Positions 1-8,891 of a stretch of 64,000 bases of DNA are shown piece after piece (position 1 is the stretch's first letter; every line of letters begins with the position of its first letter). The stretch lies in assembly GCF_001429285.1 (NCBI RefSeq), contig NZ_LMJJ01000040.1:689365-753364 (forward strand), written 5' to 3'. The notes beneath the pieces are model-generated. The model was not told where the DNA came from. It did no database searches and saw nothing but the letters and a program-made list of their open reading frames with translations. The position numbers were made by a program, and so were the translations under genes. Source of the stretch: Ensifer sp. Root278. GTDB taxonomy: Bacteria > Pseudomonadota > Alphaproteobacteria > Rhizobiales > Rhizobiaceae.

Positions 1-477
1 ATGAGCGGCGAACTGGATAAGGCCTGCATTCGTCGTTTCCAGGCATCGCACCTGGCGCTTGCCCGCGGGGTCAGCGAGATCTGGCGCGCAACGCCGGAGA
101 ACCGGCTGGCGGCGATCATCCTGCTCGACCAGATGCCGCGCAACATGTATCGCGGCACGCCGCTTGCCTTCGCGACCGATTGCCTGGCACTGCACGAGGC
201 GAAGCTTGCCGTCGGCATCGGTGCCGACATGGCGATCAAGCCGGAAGCGCGCGCCTTCGTCTATCTGCCGTTCGAGCATTCGGAAAACCTGACCGACCAG
301 ACCATGTCGGTGAAGCTTTTCACCGAACTCGGCGATGCCGACTATCTCGACTATGCCATCCGCCACCGCGAGGTGATCGAACAATTCGGCCGCTTCCCGC
401 ACCGAAATGCGCTCCTGGCCCGCGTCTCGACAGACGCCGAGCTTGCCTATCTGGCACAGCCCGGCGCCGGCTTCTGA
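1..477 (+). CDS. DUF924 family protein, 5'-truncated by window edge
   Basis: The 158 visible residues match the body of the DUF924 family, an all-helical family of unknown function usually about 180-200 residues long. Recognisable blocks are LLDQMPRNMYRGTPLAF, AFVYLPFEHSE and a C-terminal FGRFPHRNALLAR. The family's N-terminal WF...K block is missing, so the gene almost certainly starts upstream of the window and the ATG at position 1 is an internal methionine. It ends at TGA, with 126 bp before the next gene. The family is certain enough; no function is claimed. Confidence 0.8.
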   Translation: MSGELDKACIRRFQASHLALARGVSEIWRATPENRLAAIILLDQMPRNMYRGTPLAFATDCLALHEAKLAVGIGADMAIKPEARAFVYLPFEHSENLTDQTMSVKLFTELGDADYLDYAIRHREVIEQFGRFPHRNALLARVSTDAELAYLAQPGAGF

Positions 478-603
478 CGAAAAATCCGGCGCTGGAGCGC
501 AATTGGCGGCGTCTTTTGCATCTTTCCGCCGTCTTTCGTATTCACACCGCATTGTGACGACCACTGACGCGATTCCGCACCATGGTCTCAACCTGCAAGG
601 ATC

Positions 604-3417
604 ATGAAATTGCGTTCTGTCGGAAAATTGCCTGCCATTCTCGTCTGCCTGCTGGCGCTTGCCGCCGCCGGCCCGGTCATGGCGCAAGGCACGACGCAAC
701 CGGCACAAGGTACGACCCAGAGCGCAACTCAGCCAGAGCAGAAGGCGACGCCGGCTCAGCCGGCCCAGACCGCAACGCAACCAGCCGGCAAGGCGGCGGC
801 ACCCGCGCAGGATGGTGCGCAGCCCGCTGACAAAGGCGCGGCACCCGGCGGCGCGACACCCGGCGCTGCCACCCAGCCGGCCGCGACGGCGGTTCAGCCG
901 GCGCAGACGGCAACCCCGCCGGCCGGCGAGGCGGTTCCGGAGGATGCCACGCCGCCGGCCCAGAGCCAGGCGGCCGATCAGCTTTCCAAGGCCGCCGAGG
1001 ATCTCAAGCGGCTGACGGACCTCGTCGACAAGGCCAAGGACGACGACATCGTGCTTGCCGACCTCAAGGTTCAGGTCGACGCGCTCGCCAAGCAAATCAT
1101 CGGCGTGTCGGTCTCGACCCGGCCGCGCCTCGACGAAATCAAGGGGCGGCTCACCGAACTCGGCGATCCGCCGGCCGAGGGACAGCCGCCCGAAGCCGAC
1201 ATCGTGACCGCAGAGCGCAAACGGCTGATGGCCGAGCGCGGCGCCATCAACGCGCTCACCGGCGAGGCCGAGGGTCTTTCGATCCAGGCGACGAAGCTTT
1301 CCAACACCATTACCGCGACAAGGCGGGCGCTGTTTTCCAACACGCTGCTGAAGAACACCGAAGTCTCGACCGGCATGTTCGACGACGCTCTGACGGCGAC
1401 GGCGGACGAAACCCGCGTGCTCTCGCGCAGTGTCGGGAGCTGGCTGAGTTTTGCCTGGAACTACAAGCGCGTGCCGCTTTTGACGGCGCTGTTCCTGTCG
1501 CTGCTGGCGGCGCTCGTGTTCCTTGCCGGCAGCCGCAGGCTCTTTCGCCCGCTGATCCAGCATGACATTACCGATGAGGAACCGAGCTACTTCCGCCGCC
1601 TGTCGGTCGCCTTCTGGTCCACGCTGATCCCGACGATCGCCTCGGCCGCCTTCGCGATTTCAAGCTTCCTGTTCCTGCGCGGCTTCAACGTGCTGCGCTC
1701 CGACATCGCACCGATCATTGCCATTACGCTGGGGGTGGCGGTGGTGGTGTTCTTCGTGACAAGGCTCGCCCAGGCGGTGTTGTCGCCGCGCGATGCGCGC
1801 TGGCGGCTCGTCAGGGTTTCCGATCGCGGCGCCAGGATGCTGATGATCGCGATCTTCGCCATGGCGCTGGTCAACGGTCTTGATTACCTGTTCGGCGGCG
1901 TCAGCGAGGCGCTCGGCTCGCCGGTGGTGCTGACCGTCGTCAAGAGCTACATCGCCTCCATCGTCATCGGGCTCATCATCATGGCGTCGGCCTGGATCAA
2001 GCCGACGCTCAGAAAGGACGAGTCCTTCGATGCTCATGGCCGCGCCTGGCCGCGGCTGGTGTCGTTCGCGCTGCTTGCGACCGGGGCCTTGCTGATCATT
2101 GCGGCCGTCTCCGGCTATGTCGGTCTCGCCCGCTTCATCGCCACGCAGATCATCATCACCGGCGCGATCCTGGTGACGATGTATATCGGCATTCTCACCG
2201 GCCGGGCCGTGGCCAAGCAGGGTGCGTTTGCCGAGACGGCGGCCGGGCGCTATCTCGAGCGCCGCTACAATCTGGAACAGGTGGCGCTCGACCAGATCGG
2301 TCTTGCCGCGGGCCTCAGCATCTATGCCCTGGTCGTGATGGTCTTCATCCCGCTGATCCTCTTGCAGTGGGGCTTCCAGGTCGCCGACATCGAGTCCTGG
2401 GCCTACCGGATGGTGACCGAGATCAGGATCGGCTCGATCACCATCTCGCTGGTCGGCATCCTCGCGGGCGTCCTGTTCTTCGCGCTCGGTTTTGCGGTCA
2501 CCCGCTTCGTGCAGCGCTGGATCGACGGCAACATCATGGCGAGAAGCCGGGTCGATGCCGGCGTGCGCAACTCGATCCGCACCGGCATCGGCTATACCGG
2601 CGTCGGCCTTGCGTGCCTCATCGGCCTCTCGGCAGCGGGCATCGATCTCTCGAACCTCGCGCTCGTCGCCGGTGCTCTCTCGCTCGGCGTCGGTTTCGGT
2701 CTGCAGAACATCGTTTCGAATTTCGTGTCGGGTCTGATCCTGCTCGTCGAGCGGCCGTTCAAGGTGGGCGACTGGATCGTCAGTGGTACGACGGAAGGCT
2801 TCGTCAAGCGCATCTCGGTACGCGCGACCGAGATCGAGACCTTCCAGCATCAGTCGATCATGATGCCGAACTCGCTGCTGATCAACGCCTCGGTCGGCAA
2901 CTGGACGCACCGCAACAAGCTCGGCCGCTCCGAGATCGCCGTCACCGTCACCTATGCCAGCGATCCGCGCCGGATCATGGAACTGCTGTCCGAGATCGCC
3001 GCCGCCCATCCGATGGTCTTGAAAAACCCTTCGCCGACCGTCGGTTTTACCGCCTTTGGCGACGAGCGCATGACCTTCGAGCTCCGGATTTACGTCGCCG
3101 ACGTCTTGACCGGCGGCGGCGTGCGCAACGACCTGCGCGTGTCGATCTACGAGCGTTTCCGCGACGAGCGGATCGGCGAGCCGTTCCCGGTCAAGATCGA
3201 GGACGTGCCGGTCGAGGACCAGACCGGCATCGAAAGCCACCACCCGGAAGAGGTGGGCGAACCGAAGGGCGCCACCTCCGCCGAGGCAAGAGCGTCGGCC
3301 AAGGCGACGGCTTCAGGCAAACCGGCTGCTTCCGCAGCGCCGCTCAACGAGGAACGCGAGGCAGAAGAAACGGGCAGTCGCCGAACCGCCAGCCGCCGCG
3401 CAAACCCGAACCGCTGA
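604..3417 (+). CDS. Large MscS-family mechanosensitive channel with DUF3772-type N-terminus
   Basis: A 937-residue inner-membrane protein that probably opens under membrane tension to release solutes on hypo-osmotic shock. It has a signal peptide (about residues 1-28), a long Ala/Pro/Gln low-complexity linker (about 30-125), a helical periplasmic domain resembling DUF3772, about ten hydrophobic segments, and then the MscS core. The pore helix is Gly/Ala-rich (LVAGALSLGVGFGLQNIVSN) and is followed by the beta domain (RPFKVGDWIVSGTTEGFVKRIS). The C-terminal tail (about 880-937) is charged and low complexity. The multi-helix layout resembles MscK and the larger MscS paralogues rather than MscS itself. 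An AAGGA lies just before the ATG. Confidence 0.9.
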   Translation: MKLRSVGKLPAILVCLLALAAAGPVMAQGTTQPAQGTTQSATQPEQKATPAQPAQTATQPAGKAAAPAQDGAQPADKGAAPGGATPGAATQPAATAVQPAQTATPPAGEAVPEDATPPAQSQAADQLSKAAEDLKRLTDLVDKAKDDDIVLADLKVQVDALAKQIIGVSVSTRPRLDEIKGRLTELGDPPAEGQPPEADIVTAERKRLMAERGAINALTGEAEGLSIQATKLSNTITATRRALFSNTLLKNTEVSTGMFDDALTATADETRVLSRSVGSWLSFAWNYKRVPLLTALFLSLLAALVFLAGSRRLFRPLIQHDITDEEPSYFRRLSVAFWSTLIPTIASAAFAISSFLFLRGFNVLRSDIAPIIAITLGVAVVVFFVTRLAQAVLSPRDARWRLVRVSDRGARMLMIAIFAMALVNGLDYLFGGVSEALGSPVVLTVVKSYIASIVIGLIIMASAWIKPTLRKDESFDAHGRAWPRLVSFALLATGALLIIAAVSGYVGLARFIATQIIITGAILVTMYIGILTGRAVAKQGAFAETAAGRYLERRYNLEQVALDQIGLAAGLSIYALVVMVFIPLILLQWGFQVADIESWAYRMVTEIRIGSITISLVGILAGVLFFALGFAVTRFVQRWIDGNIMARSRVDAGVRNSIRTGIGYTGVGLACLIGLSAAGIDLSNLALVAGALSLGVGFGLQNIVSNFVSGLILLVERPFKVGDWIVSGTTEGFVKRISVRATEIETFQHQSIMMPNSLLINASVGNWTHRNKLGRSEIAVTVTYASDPRRIMELLSEIAAAHPMVLKNPSPTVGFTAFGDERMTFELRIYVADVLTGGGVRNDLRVSIYERFRDERIGEPFPVKIEDVPVEDQTGIESHHPEEVGEPKGATSAEARASAKATASGKPAASAAPLNEEREAEETGSRRTASRRANPNR

Positions 3418-3584
3418 TAAACGGAGCGTTCAGCCGCTATTCAGCCGGCGTGCCATAAAAAGCATGCAATTCTTCTGGTGACCGATTACGTTGTCATCGG
3501 CTGAAGAGGTGGCCGGCGCAGCGTCGCGAAACCGACGGGGCGGCCGGCTCGGCGAGAGGGCGGCGCTTCGCGCGCCGATGGGCA

Positions 3585-3863
3585 ATGAAGAAATCTGTGA
3601 TTGCTTTGCTTTCCGGCGTACTGGTGGCCTACGTGCCTATGGCAGGCGCGGCCAGTGCCGCGACGGTCACGAACAAGGACAGCGAGACCGCCGTCCTGGT
3701 CGTCGTCGAGGGCGAAAGCCGCATGGAAGTGGCGATCGCCGCAGGCGCCACGGAGATGATCTGCCCGAGCGGCTGTTTCGTGACGGCGCCGAGCGGCGAC
3801 CGCATCGGCCTGCAGGGCGACGAGAATGTCGAGATCGTCAACGGCAATGTCGTGGTGAAGTAA
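3585..3863 (+). CDS. Small secreted protein of unknown function
   Basis: A 92-residue protein starting MKKSVIALLSG, with a clear signal peptide likely cleaved after the AASA region near residue 25. The mature part is about 67 residues, beta-rich in appearance, and has two cysteines (ICPSGCF) that could form a disulphide. I do not recognise a named family. A stem-loop (3883-3904) follows directly, so it is probably a monocistronic periplasmic protein. Confidence 0.65.
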   Translation: MKKSVIALLSGVLVAYVPMAGAASAATVTNKDSETAVLVVVEGESRMEVAIAAGATEMICPSGCFVTAPSGDRIGLQGDENVEIVNGNVVVK

Positions 3864-3882
3864 CCGGAAACCAGCCACTGAA

Positions 3883-3904
3883 GGGCGCGGACTCTTCCGC
3901 GCCC
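3883..3904 (+). terminator. GC-rich stem-loop after the small secreted protein
   Basis: A perfect 9-bp stem (GGGCGCGGA / TCCGCGCCC) with a CTCT loop lies 20 bp after the stop at 3863. There is no T-tract, so it may stabilise the 3' end rather than act as a classical terminator. Confidence 0.5.
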
Positions 3905-4105
3905 CTAGAGCGCCGTGCGTTCAGACGAACGCGCAAAGGACGCTCTAGTACTTTGATCGTAGAGCATCTTTCCGCTTCAAGTGATTCCACTCGGACGCTC
4001 TATAGCGCAGCAGTTTCAGACGAACGCACAAAGACGCTCTGGCTCTTGAAGTCGAGAGCAGTTTTCCGCTCTCAATGTTTCCACTTGAGAGCGGAATGCA
4101 TTGGC
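3905..4105. repeat. Mosaic of rhizobial palindromic intergenic repeats
   Basis: The 451 bp between the genes at 3863 and 4315 has no convincing gene. It holds two related inverted-repeat modules. One at about 3905-3948 runs CTAGAGCG...CGCTCTAG around TTCAGACGAACGC. A second at about 4000-4040 repeats TTTCAGACGAACGCACAAAG. They are interleaved with two AGAGCA...TTTCCGCT...TTCCACT modules (3961-4000 and 4055-4095). This is typical of dispersed mosaic repeats in Rhizobium and Sinorhizobium genomes. Confidence 0.65.
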
Positions 4106-4314
4106 GCCCACAGCTAATCACGGCGCGCCAATCCCATTGGATGGCGAATGAACCGGCACTCCCGCCCGTCAATACGACGAGAGACGGGGTGGCCCCGGCG
4201 AATGCCTTTGCCATCCCATCGAAGCGCATTGACACGACCCATGCCCGGTAGCACGCTCGGCTGTTCGGCCGACGTTGCTCGCCACGGTCGTTCGCGCATT
4301 GCGGGAGGGGAACC

Positions 4315-5871
4315 ATGCCATTCCTTCGCATCGCCTTGGCCGTCCTATTGGTGTTTTGCGCCACGCAAGCGTTTGCCGAGAAGCGCGTGGCGCTGGTCAT
4401 CGGCAATTCCGCCTATCAGCATGTGGCGGCGTTGCCCAATCCCGGCAATGACGCTGCCGACATGGCGGCCAAGCTCGAAGGGCTCGGCTTCGAGGTGGTG
4501 ACCGGTGTGGATCTCGACCTCTCGGGCGTGCGGCGCGTATTGCGCGATTTCGTCGACCGTCTCGATGGCGCCGATCTGGCGCTTTTCTACTATGCCGGCC
4601 ATGGTCTTCAGGTGGACGGCGAAAATTATCTTGCCCCTGTCGACGCCAAGCTCGCCTCCCATGTCGATCTCGATTTCGAGGCGGTGCCGATGAACCTGAT
4701 CCTGTCGGCGATGGAGCGCAGCACCAGGGTCAATGTCGTGCTGCTTGATGCCTGTCGCGACAATCCGCTCGCGGTCAATCTCGCCCGCTCCATGGGCACC
4801 CGATCGGCCTCGGTCGGCCGCGGACTTGCCAAGGTCGGCACCGGCATCGGCACGCTGATCGCCTTTGCCACCCAGCCCGGCAATGTCGCGCTCGACGGCA
4901 GCGGGCGAAACTCGCCCTTTACATCGGCGCTGCTCAAGCATCTCGGCCAGCCGGGACGCGACATCACCCGCGAGCTGATCGAGGTGCGCCGCGACGTTCT
5001 TGCGGCAACCGGCGGCAAGCAGGTGCCCTGGGACAATTCCTCGCTGACCGGCGAGGTGGTGCTGAAGCCTGCCGATGGCGGCCAACCGGCGTCGGTCAGG
5101 GAGCCGGCGACGGACCAGACTGCTGAGCTTGCCTATTGGGAAACGATCAAGGATGGGACGGAGCGCGATCTGTTCGACGCCTATCTGCAGCAATATCCCG
5201 ATGGTGCTTTCGCATCCCTGGCGAAGGCCAAGATCCGCATCATCGAGCGGGTCTCCGCCCCGGCAACGGAGGGCGTTACCGACGTGCCCGCCGGCCAGGC
5301 CGTGGCGGCCGTTGATCCGGCCGCAGCCGCAGCGGGTACCGACGATCGCGCCTTGACCCGATCGATCCAGCAGCAGCTGAACCGGCTCGGCTGTCGGGCC
5401 GGCAGCGAGGATGGGCTGTGGGGCGCCGGCAGCCGCAAGGCGCTGGAGGCATTTGCCAGGCACAGCAAGGCTGAACTCGCAACGCTCGAACCTTCCAGCG
5501 ACGTGCTCGAGCGCCTGAAGGCCGAGAAGGCGCGGATCTGCCCGCTTGCCTGCGCGCGAAACCAGGAGGCAAAAGACGGCCGTTGCGTGACGATCCGGCG
5601 CGAGGCCAAACTGCCCGAGCCGAGCGCGACCCAGGGCACCGCCAAGACACCGGCGAAGAGCACCGGCACGCGAGCGATCAGCCCGCCGGCCGAGCTGAAA
5701 AAGAAGAGCTTTGCCGGCTGCCCCGACAATGCGGACGTCGCCTTCCGGCAGATGTTTTCCCGCGGCTCTGGCCGCGGCAGGACGACGATAGCCGCCACGC
5801 ACTCCTGCGGTCGTGCCTTCGCCTGTTACCGGGCGGCAAGGGGCCAGCCGTGGGATTGCGGCTGGCGGTGA
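4315..5871 (+). CDS. Caspase-like (peptidase C14) secreted protein
   Basis: A 518-residue protein with a signal peptide (residues 1-21) followed by a caspase/metacaspase p20-like domain (about 23-240). The His/Cys dyad is visible as H96 in YYAGHGLQ and C147 in LLDACRDNP, so it should be a cysteine peptidase cutting after basic or acidic residues. The region around 275-310 resembles a Sel1/TPR-like spacer (YLQQYPDGAFASLAKAKI). Residues about 345-395 resemble a peptidoglycan-binding-like fold (QQQLNRLGC). A Cys-rich C-terminal segment follows. GGGAGGGG sits upstream of the ATG. It stands alone, and its substrate is unknown. Confidence 0.87.
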   Translation: MPFLRIALAVLLVFCATQAFAEKRVALVIGNSAYQHVAALPNPGNDAADMAAKLEGLGFEVVTGVDLDLSGVRRVLRDFVDRLDGADLALFYYAGHGLQVDGENYLAPVDAKLASHVDLDFEAVPMNLILSAMERSTRVNVVLLDACRDNPLAVNLARSMGTRSASVGRGLAKVGTGIGTLIAFATQPGNVALDGSGRNSPFTSALLKHLGQPGRDITRELIEVRRDVLAATGGKQVPWDNSSLTGEVVLKPADGGQPASVREPATDQTAELAYWETIKDGTERDLFDAYLQQYPDGAFASLAKAKIRIIERVSAPATEGVTDVPAGQAVAAVDPAAAAAGTDDRALTRSIQQQLNRLGCRAGSEDGLWGAGSRKALEAFARHSKAELATLEPSSDVLERLKAEKARICPLACARNQEAKDGRCVTIRREAKLPEPSATQGTAKTPAKSTGTRAISPPAELKKKSFAGCPDNADVAFRQMFSRGSGRGRTTIAATHSCGRAFACYRAARGQPWDCGWR

Positions 5872-6061
5872 GGCTGCGTGTGGCAAGCGGCGATCCGGGC
5901 GCTGCGGCGTTAGCTGGAGCGTCTCAGGTCCGCCGGCCGAAAGCCGTCGCGCGCCTTTTGGCGGCGTGGCAGAGGGCAAATTTCGGCTCTTGATTTTACC
6001 GCCGCCTCAGCAAGGATCACGGCGACATCCGTCACCGCTTTCCGGCAAGGGAGGACTCCCC

Positions 6062-6823
6062 ATGAAACTCCAGCTTATCCGCAACGCCACGCTCAAGCTC
6101 GACTATGCCGGCCATACCGTGCTCATCGATCCCTTTCTCGGGCCGAAAGACAGCCTGCCGTCCTTTGCCGGGCGCTCGCCCAATCCGACGGTCGAGCTGC
6201 CGGTCGATATCGACACCATCCTGGCCGGTGTCGAACTCGTCATCATCTCGCATCTGCATGAGGATCACTTCGACGACACCGCCAAGGAGCGGGTGCCGAA
6301 GGGGCTGCCGATCCTCTGCCAGCCGGGCGACGAGGAGGCGATCCGCGCCGCCGGCTTTCGCGACGTGACGCCGCTTTCCGACAAGGCCAGCTGGCAGGGG
6401 CTGACGCTGACCCGGCGTGACGGCAGCCATGGGCTCGGTCCGGTCGTCCAGGACATGGGGCCTGTCATCGGCTTCAGCCTTGAGGCGAAGGGCGAGCCGA
6501 CGGTCTACTGGGCCGGCGACACGGTCTTCTATCCAGCAATCGAGAAGACGATCCGCGAAACGAAGCCTGACATCATCGTCACCCATTCCTGCGGAGCGAA
6601 GTGGAATGGCGATCTCATCGTCATGGATGCCGAGCAGACGATCAAGGTCTGCGAGATGGCGAAAAACAGCACCGTCATTGCAACGCATATGGAGGCGCTG
6701 GATCACGCGACGGTCAGCCGAAGGGAGCTCAGGGCAGCCACCGATGCCCATGGCATCCCCTTGACGAAGCTGGTGATCCCTGATGACGGCGACGTGCTGA
6801 CGCTGATACCGCCGGTGGTCTGA
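6062..6823 (+). CDS. Metallo-beta-lactamase-fold hydrolase (UlaG-like)
   Basis: A 253-residue cytoplasmic protein with the metal-binding signature HLHEDH (H64, H66, D68, H69) after a UlaG-type start (LIRNATLKLDYAGHTVLIDP). Later metal ligands are likely in WAGDT and THMEALDH. UlaG-like members hydrolyse lactones or phosphodiesters; the substrate here is unknown. The start is set by GGGAGG about 8 bases before the ATG, and the open frame upstream of it lacks family similarity. No obvious operon partner. Confidence 0.85.
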   Translation: MKLQLIRNATLKLDYAGHTVLIDPFLGPKDSLPSFAGRSPNPTVELPVDIDTILAGVELVIISHLHEDHFDDTAKERVPKGLPILCQPGDEEAIRAAGFRDVTPLSDKASWQGLTLTRRDGSHGLGPVVQDMGPVIGFSLEAKGEPTVYWAGDTVFYPAIEKTIRETKPDIIVTHSCGAKWNGDLIVMDAEQTIKVCEMAKNSTVIATHMEALDHATVSRRELRAATDAHGIPLTKLVIPDDGDVLTLIPPVV

Positions 6824-6903
6824 TTTCTTCAGATGGCGCAAGCCCGGAAGAGAGGCGTTTTGTACCTTGGCTGCGGGTCGGTCCGCGGAGGCGCCGGGCG
6901 AGC

Positions 6904-6996
6904 TTACGGGATCGAGAAGATGCTGATCTCGTTGGTGATGCCGCGCAGAGCCACATTGTGCGACTGCGGATTGAGGCCGCGGTCTTTGAGCAGGCT
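6904..6996 (-). pseudogene. Truncated 3' end of a nucleotide cyclase gene
   Basis: On the minus strand this 93-bp stretch encodes LL-KDRGLNPQSHNVALRG followed by ITNEISIFSIP and a stop. That is the C-terminal end of the complete cyclase gene at 8892-10301 with one residue changed. At DNA level only about six bases differ over roughly 90. There is no 5' part. It lies on the other side of the sigma factor/YCII pair, in the same orientation as the cyclase, so it forms a direct repeat around that pair. Confidence 0.85.
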
Positions 6997-7033
6997 GCCA
7001 CGCCGCTGCGTCGTTGACGCTTCGCCCTCCGGC

Positions 7034-8263
7034 TCAATGCTCGAGCGTCGCCAGACATTTCTCCAGCCACAATCGCTCGGCCGACGGCGGGGCGAGCGCG
7101 AGCAGGCGCCGATAGGCATCGCGCGCCTCCACCTTCCTTCCCACCTTAGTAAGGAGCGCGGCACGGACGGCGTGGTAGGGGCGAAAGGCTGCGAGTCCAG
7201 CGCCGTTTAGCGCTTCGATCTCGGCAAGCGCCGCAGCCGCGCCCATGACCTCGTTGAGGGCCACTGCCCGGTTGAGCCGCACCACGGGATCGTCGCCAAG
7301 CGTCAGCAGCGCGTCGTAGAGGCGCAACACGGCCGGCCAGGGCGCCGGTTCTTCCAGGCTGCACCTCGCGCACCAGGCGCTGTGGATGGCGGCATGAAGT
7401 GCGCGTGGGCCGGCCGGGTTCAAGCGGGCGGCCTGATGCAGGTAAGCTTCCGCCTCGGCAATCCGCGCCCGGTCAAAGAAGCGCGGATCCTGTTCGGCAA
7501 GCGGCACCATCACGCCGCCGTCGTCAAGCCGTGCCGGCCGGCGCGCTTCGGCATAGCGGACCGTTGCGGCGAGCGCGAGCACTTCCGGCTCGCGCGGCAG
7601 CAGTTCGGCCAGCACCCGTGTCGCGCCCAGCATCTCCTCGGCATAGGCGGCATGTGGGCCAGCGCCGGCGGCATCCTCATGGGCTTTGGAGTAGGCGATT
7701 TCAATTGTCGACAGGACCGCTTCGAGACGCTCAGGCCAGGCATCCGGGCCCGGAATTTCGAAGGGCACTCCGGCTTCGGCGATCTTGCGTTTGGCGCGCA
7801 CGAGCCGCTGGGCGAGCGTTGCTTCCGTCAGCAGGAACGCCTCGGCGATCTCCAGGGTCGAAAGCCCGCAGACAAGCCGCAGCGTCAACGCGGCGCGCGC
7901 CTCGGGCGCCACGGCCGGGTGACAGCAGACGAAGATGAGCCGCAGGCGCTCGTCGGGAATGAGGCTGGCATCGTCCGACATCTCGTCCTCCACGGTCGGC
8001 GTCGGTGGCGGCGGGTCCGGCCGCAACCGTTGCCGTACCTGCCGGCGTCGCAGCCAGTCGAGCGCACAGCGCTCTGCGGTCCGGTAGAGCCAGGCGGCGG
8101 CATCGCGGGGCGGTTCCTCGCGGCTCCAGGCCCCTGCGGCACGCGCGCAGGCTTCGGCGAAGGCCTCCTCGGCGAGATCGAGATCGCGATAGCGGGCGGC
8201 GAGCGCGGCGACGATGCGCCCGCCTGCCTGCCTGACCGCCGCCGCCAGCAGGTCCGCGCTCAC
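7034..8263 (-). CDS. ECF sigma factor with C-terminal TPR-like extension (ECF42-type)
   Basis: A 409-residue protein with sigma-70 region 2 (about 15-85, including DAAAWLYRTAERCALDWLRRR), region 4 (about 108-165, with a helix-turn-helix at LSTLEIAEAFLLTEATLAQR), and a long DUF6596/TPR-like C-terminal domain (about 180-409). This fused layout is known for ECF group 42, where the C-terminal extension replaces an anti-sigma factor in control. It starts with GTG and overlaps the upstream YCII gene by four bases (GTGA), so the two are translationally coupled. Genetic linkage to a DGPF/YCII protein is the group's hallmark. Confidence 0.92.
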   Translation of the reverse strand: MSADLLAAAVRQAGGRIVAALAARYRDLDLAEEAFAEACARAAGAWSREEPPRDAAAWLYRTAERCALDWLRRRQVRQRLRPDPPPPTPTVEDEMSDDASLIPDERLRLIFVCCHPAVAPEARAALTLRLVCGLSTLEIAEAFLLTEATLAQRLVRAKRKIAEAGVPFEIPGPDAWPERLEAVLSTIEIAYSKAHEDAAGAGPHAAYAEEMLGATRVLAELLPREPEVLALAATVRYAEARRPARLDDGGVMVPLAEQDPRFFDRARIAEAEAYLHQAARLNPAGPRALHAAIHSAWCARCSLEEPAPWPAVLRLYDALLTLGDDPVVRLNRAVALNEVMGAAAALAEIEALNGAGLAAFRPYHAVRAALLTKVGRKVEARDAYRRLLALAPPSAERLWLEKCLATLEH

Positions 8264-8613
8264 GCGCCGCCCAGCAGCGGGCCGATCTCGATCGCGCCGT
8301 CCTGCAGCACGGGAACCTTTCGGGCAATGGCGATCGCCGCATCGAGGTCCGGTGCCTCGATCAAGTAGAACCCGCCCAGTTGCTCCTTCGCCTCGGCATA
8401 GGGTCCGTCATGGACGCTCTTTGCGCCGTTCTTCGTGCGAATGGTCGTCGCGCTCACCGTGCCCTTCAATCCGGCGCCGCCGATGCGGGCCGAACCGAGT
8501 TCCCTGTTGAACGCCATATGGCAACTGACGATCTCCTCCATGGCCGGCCCTGCCTTGTCAGGGCCATAGATTGCTTCGTCTTCATAGATCAGCAACGCAT
8601 ATTGCATCGTCAT
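8260..8613 (-). CDS. YCII/DGPF-family protein partnered with the sigma factor
   Basis: A 117-residue protein starting MTMQYALLIYEDE, with a family-typical VHDGPYAEAKEQLGGFYLIE segment; the usual DGPF reads DGPY here. YCII proteins have a ferredoxin-like fold with a conserved His/Asp pair and unknown reactions. The start at 8613 is chosen because GGGAGG lies just upstream and similarity begins there. It is the first gene of a two-gene operon with the ECF sigma factor. Confidence 0.9.
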   Translation of the reverse strand: MTMQYALLIYEDEAIYGPDKAGPAMEEIVSCHMAFNRELGSARIGGAGLKGTVSATTIRTKNGAKSVHDGPYAEAKEQLGGFYLIEAPDLDAAIAIARKVPVLQDGAIEIGPLLGGA

Positions 8614-8891
8614 GCCTCCCGGGAATGATGGCCACGCCCATCGCAGCCATCCGACCACATAGACGCTTGAGCCTCTGCGGAATCGACCATGGCGGAAAAA
8701 TTACTTCTCGCCGGTATTCGCCCGGCCACGATATCATCAGCGCTCCCCGCGTTTCGAGCGCGAAAAGCAGCAGGTCGTCACTGCTGCATGTGTCCTCAAA
8801 AACGGGGTGGAATTGCGCGGTCGCTGGGAAGCGGTGCGGATGGACGCCGCCGGCGGGCGACGGCTGCATGCCGCAAGCAGGTCATGACCGT

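Noticed and set aside
1660-3243. A 527-codon open frame on the minus strand inside the MscS gene, and similar long antisense frames at 4345-5979, 13925-15343, 24768-26258, 53418-54905, 58089-59942 and 61721-63040
   Set aside because: They mirror strongly recognised genes on the other strand. High GC with biased third positions removes stops in one antisense frame. Their translations are rich in Arg, His and Asp and show no family motifs.
8582-8869. A 95-codon minus-strand frame upstream of the YCII gene
   Set aside because: It runs into the YCII gene in another frame and has no family similarity or ribosome site; probably leader or intergenic DNA.
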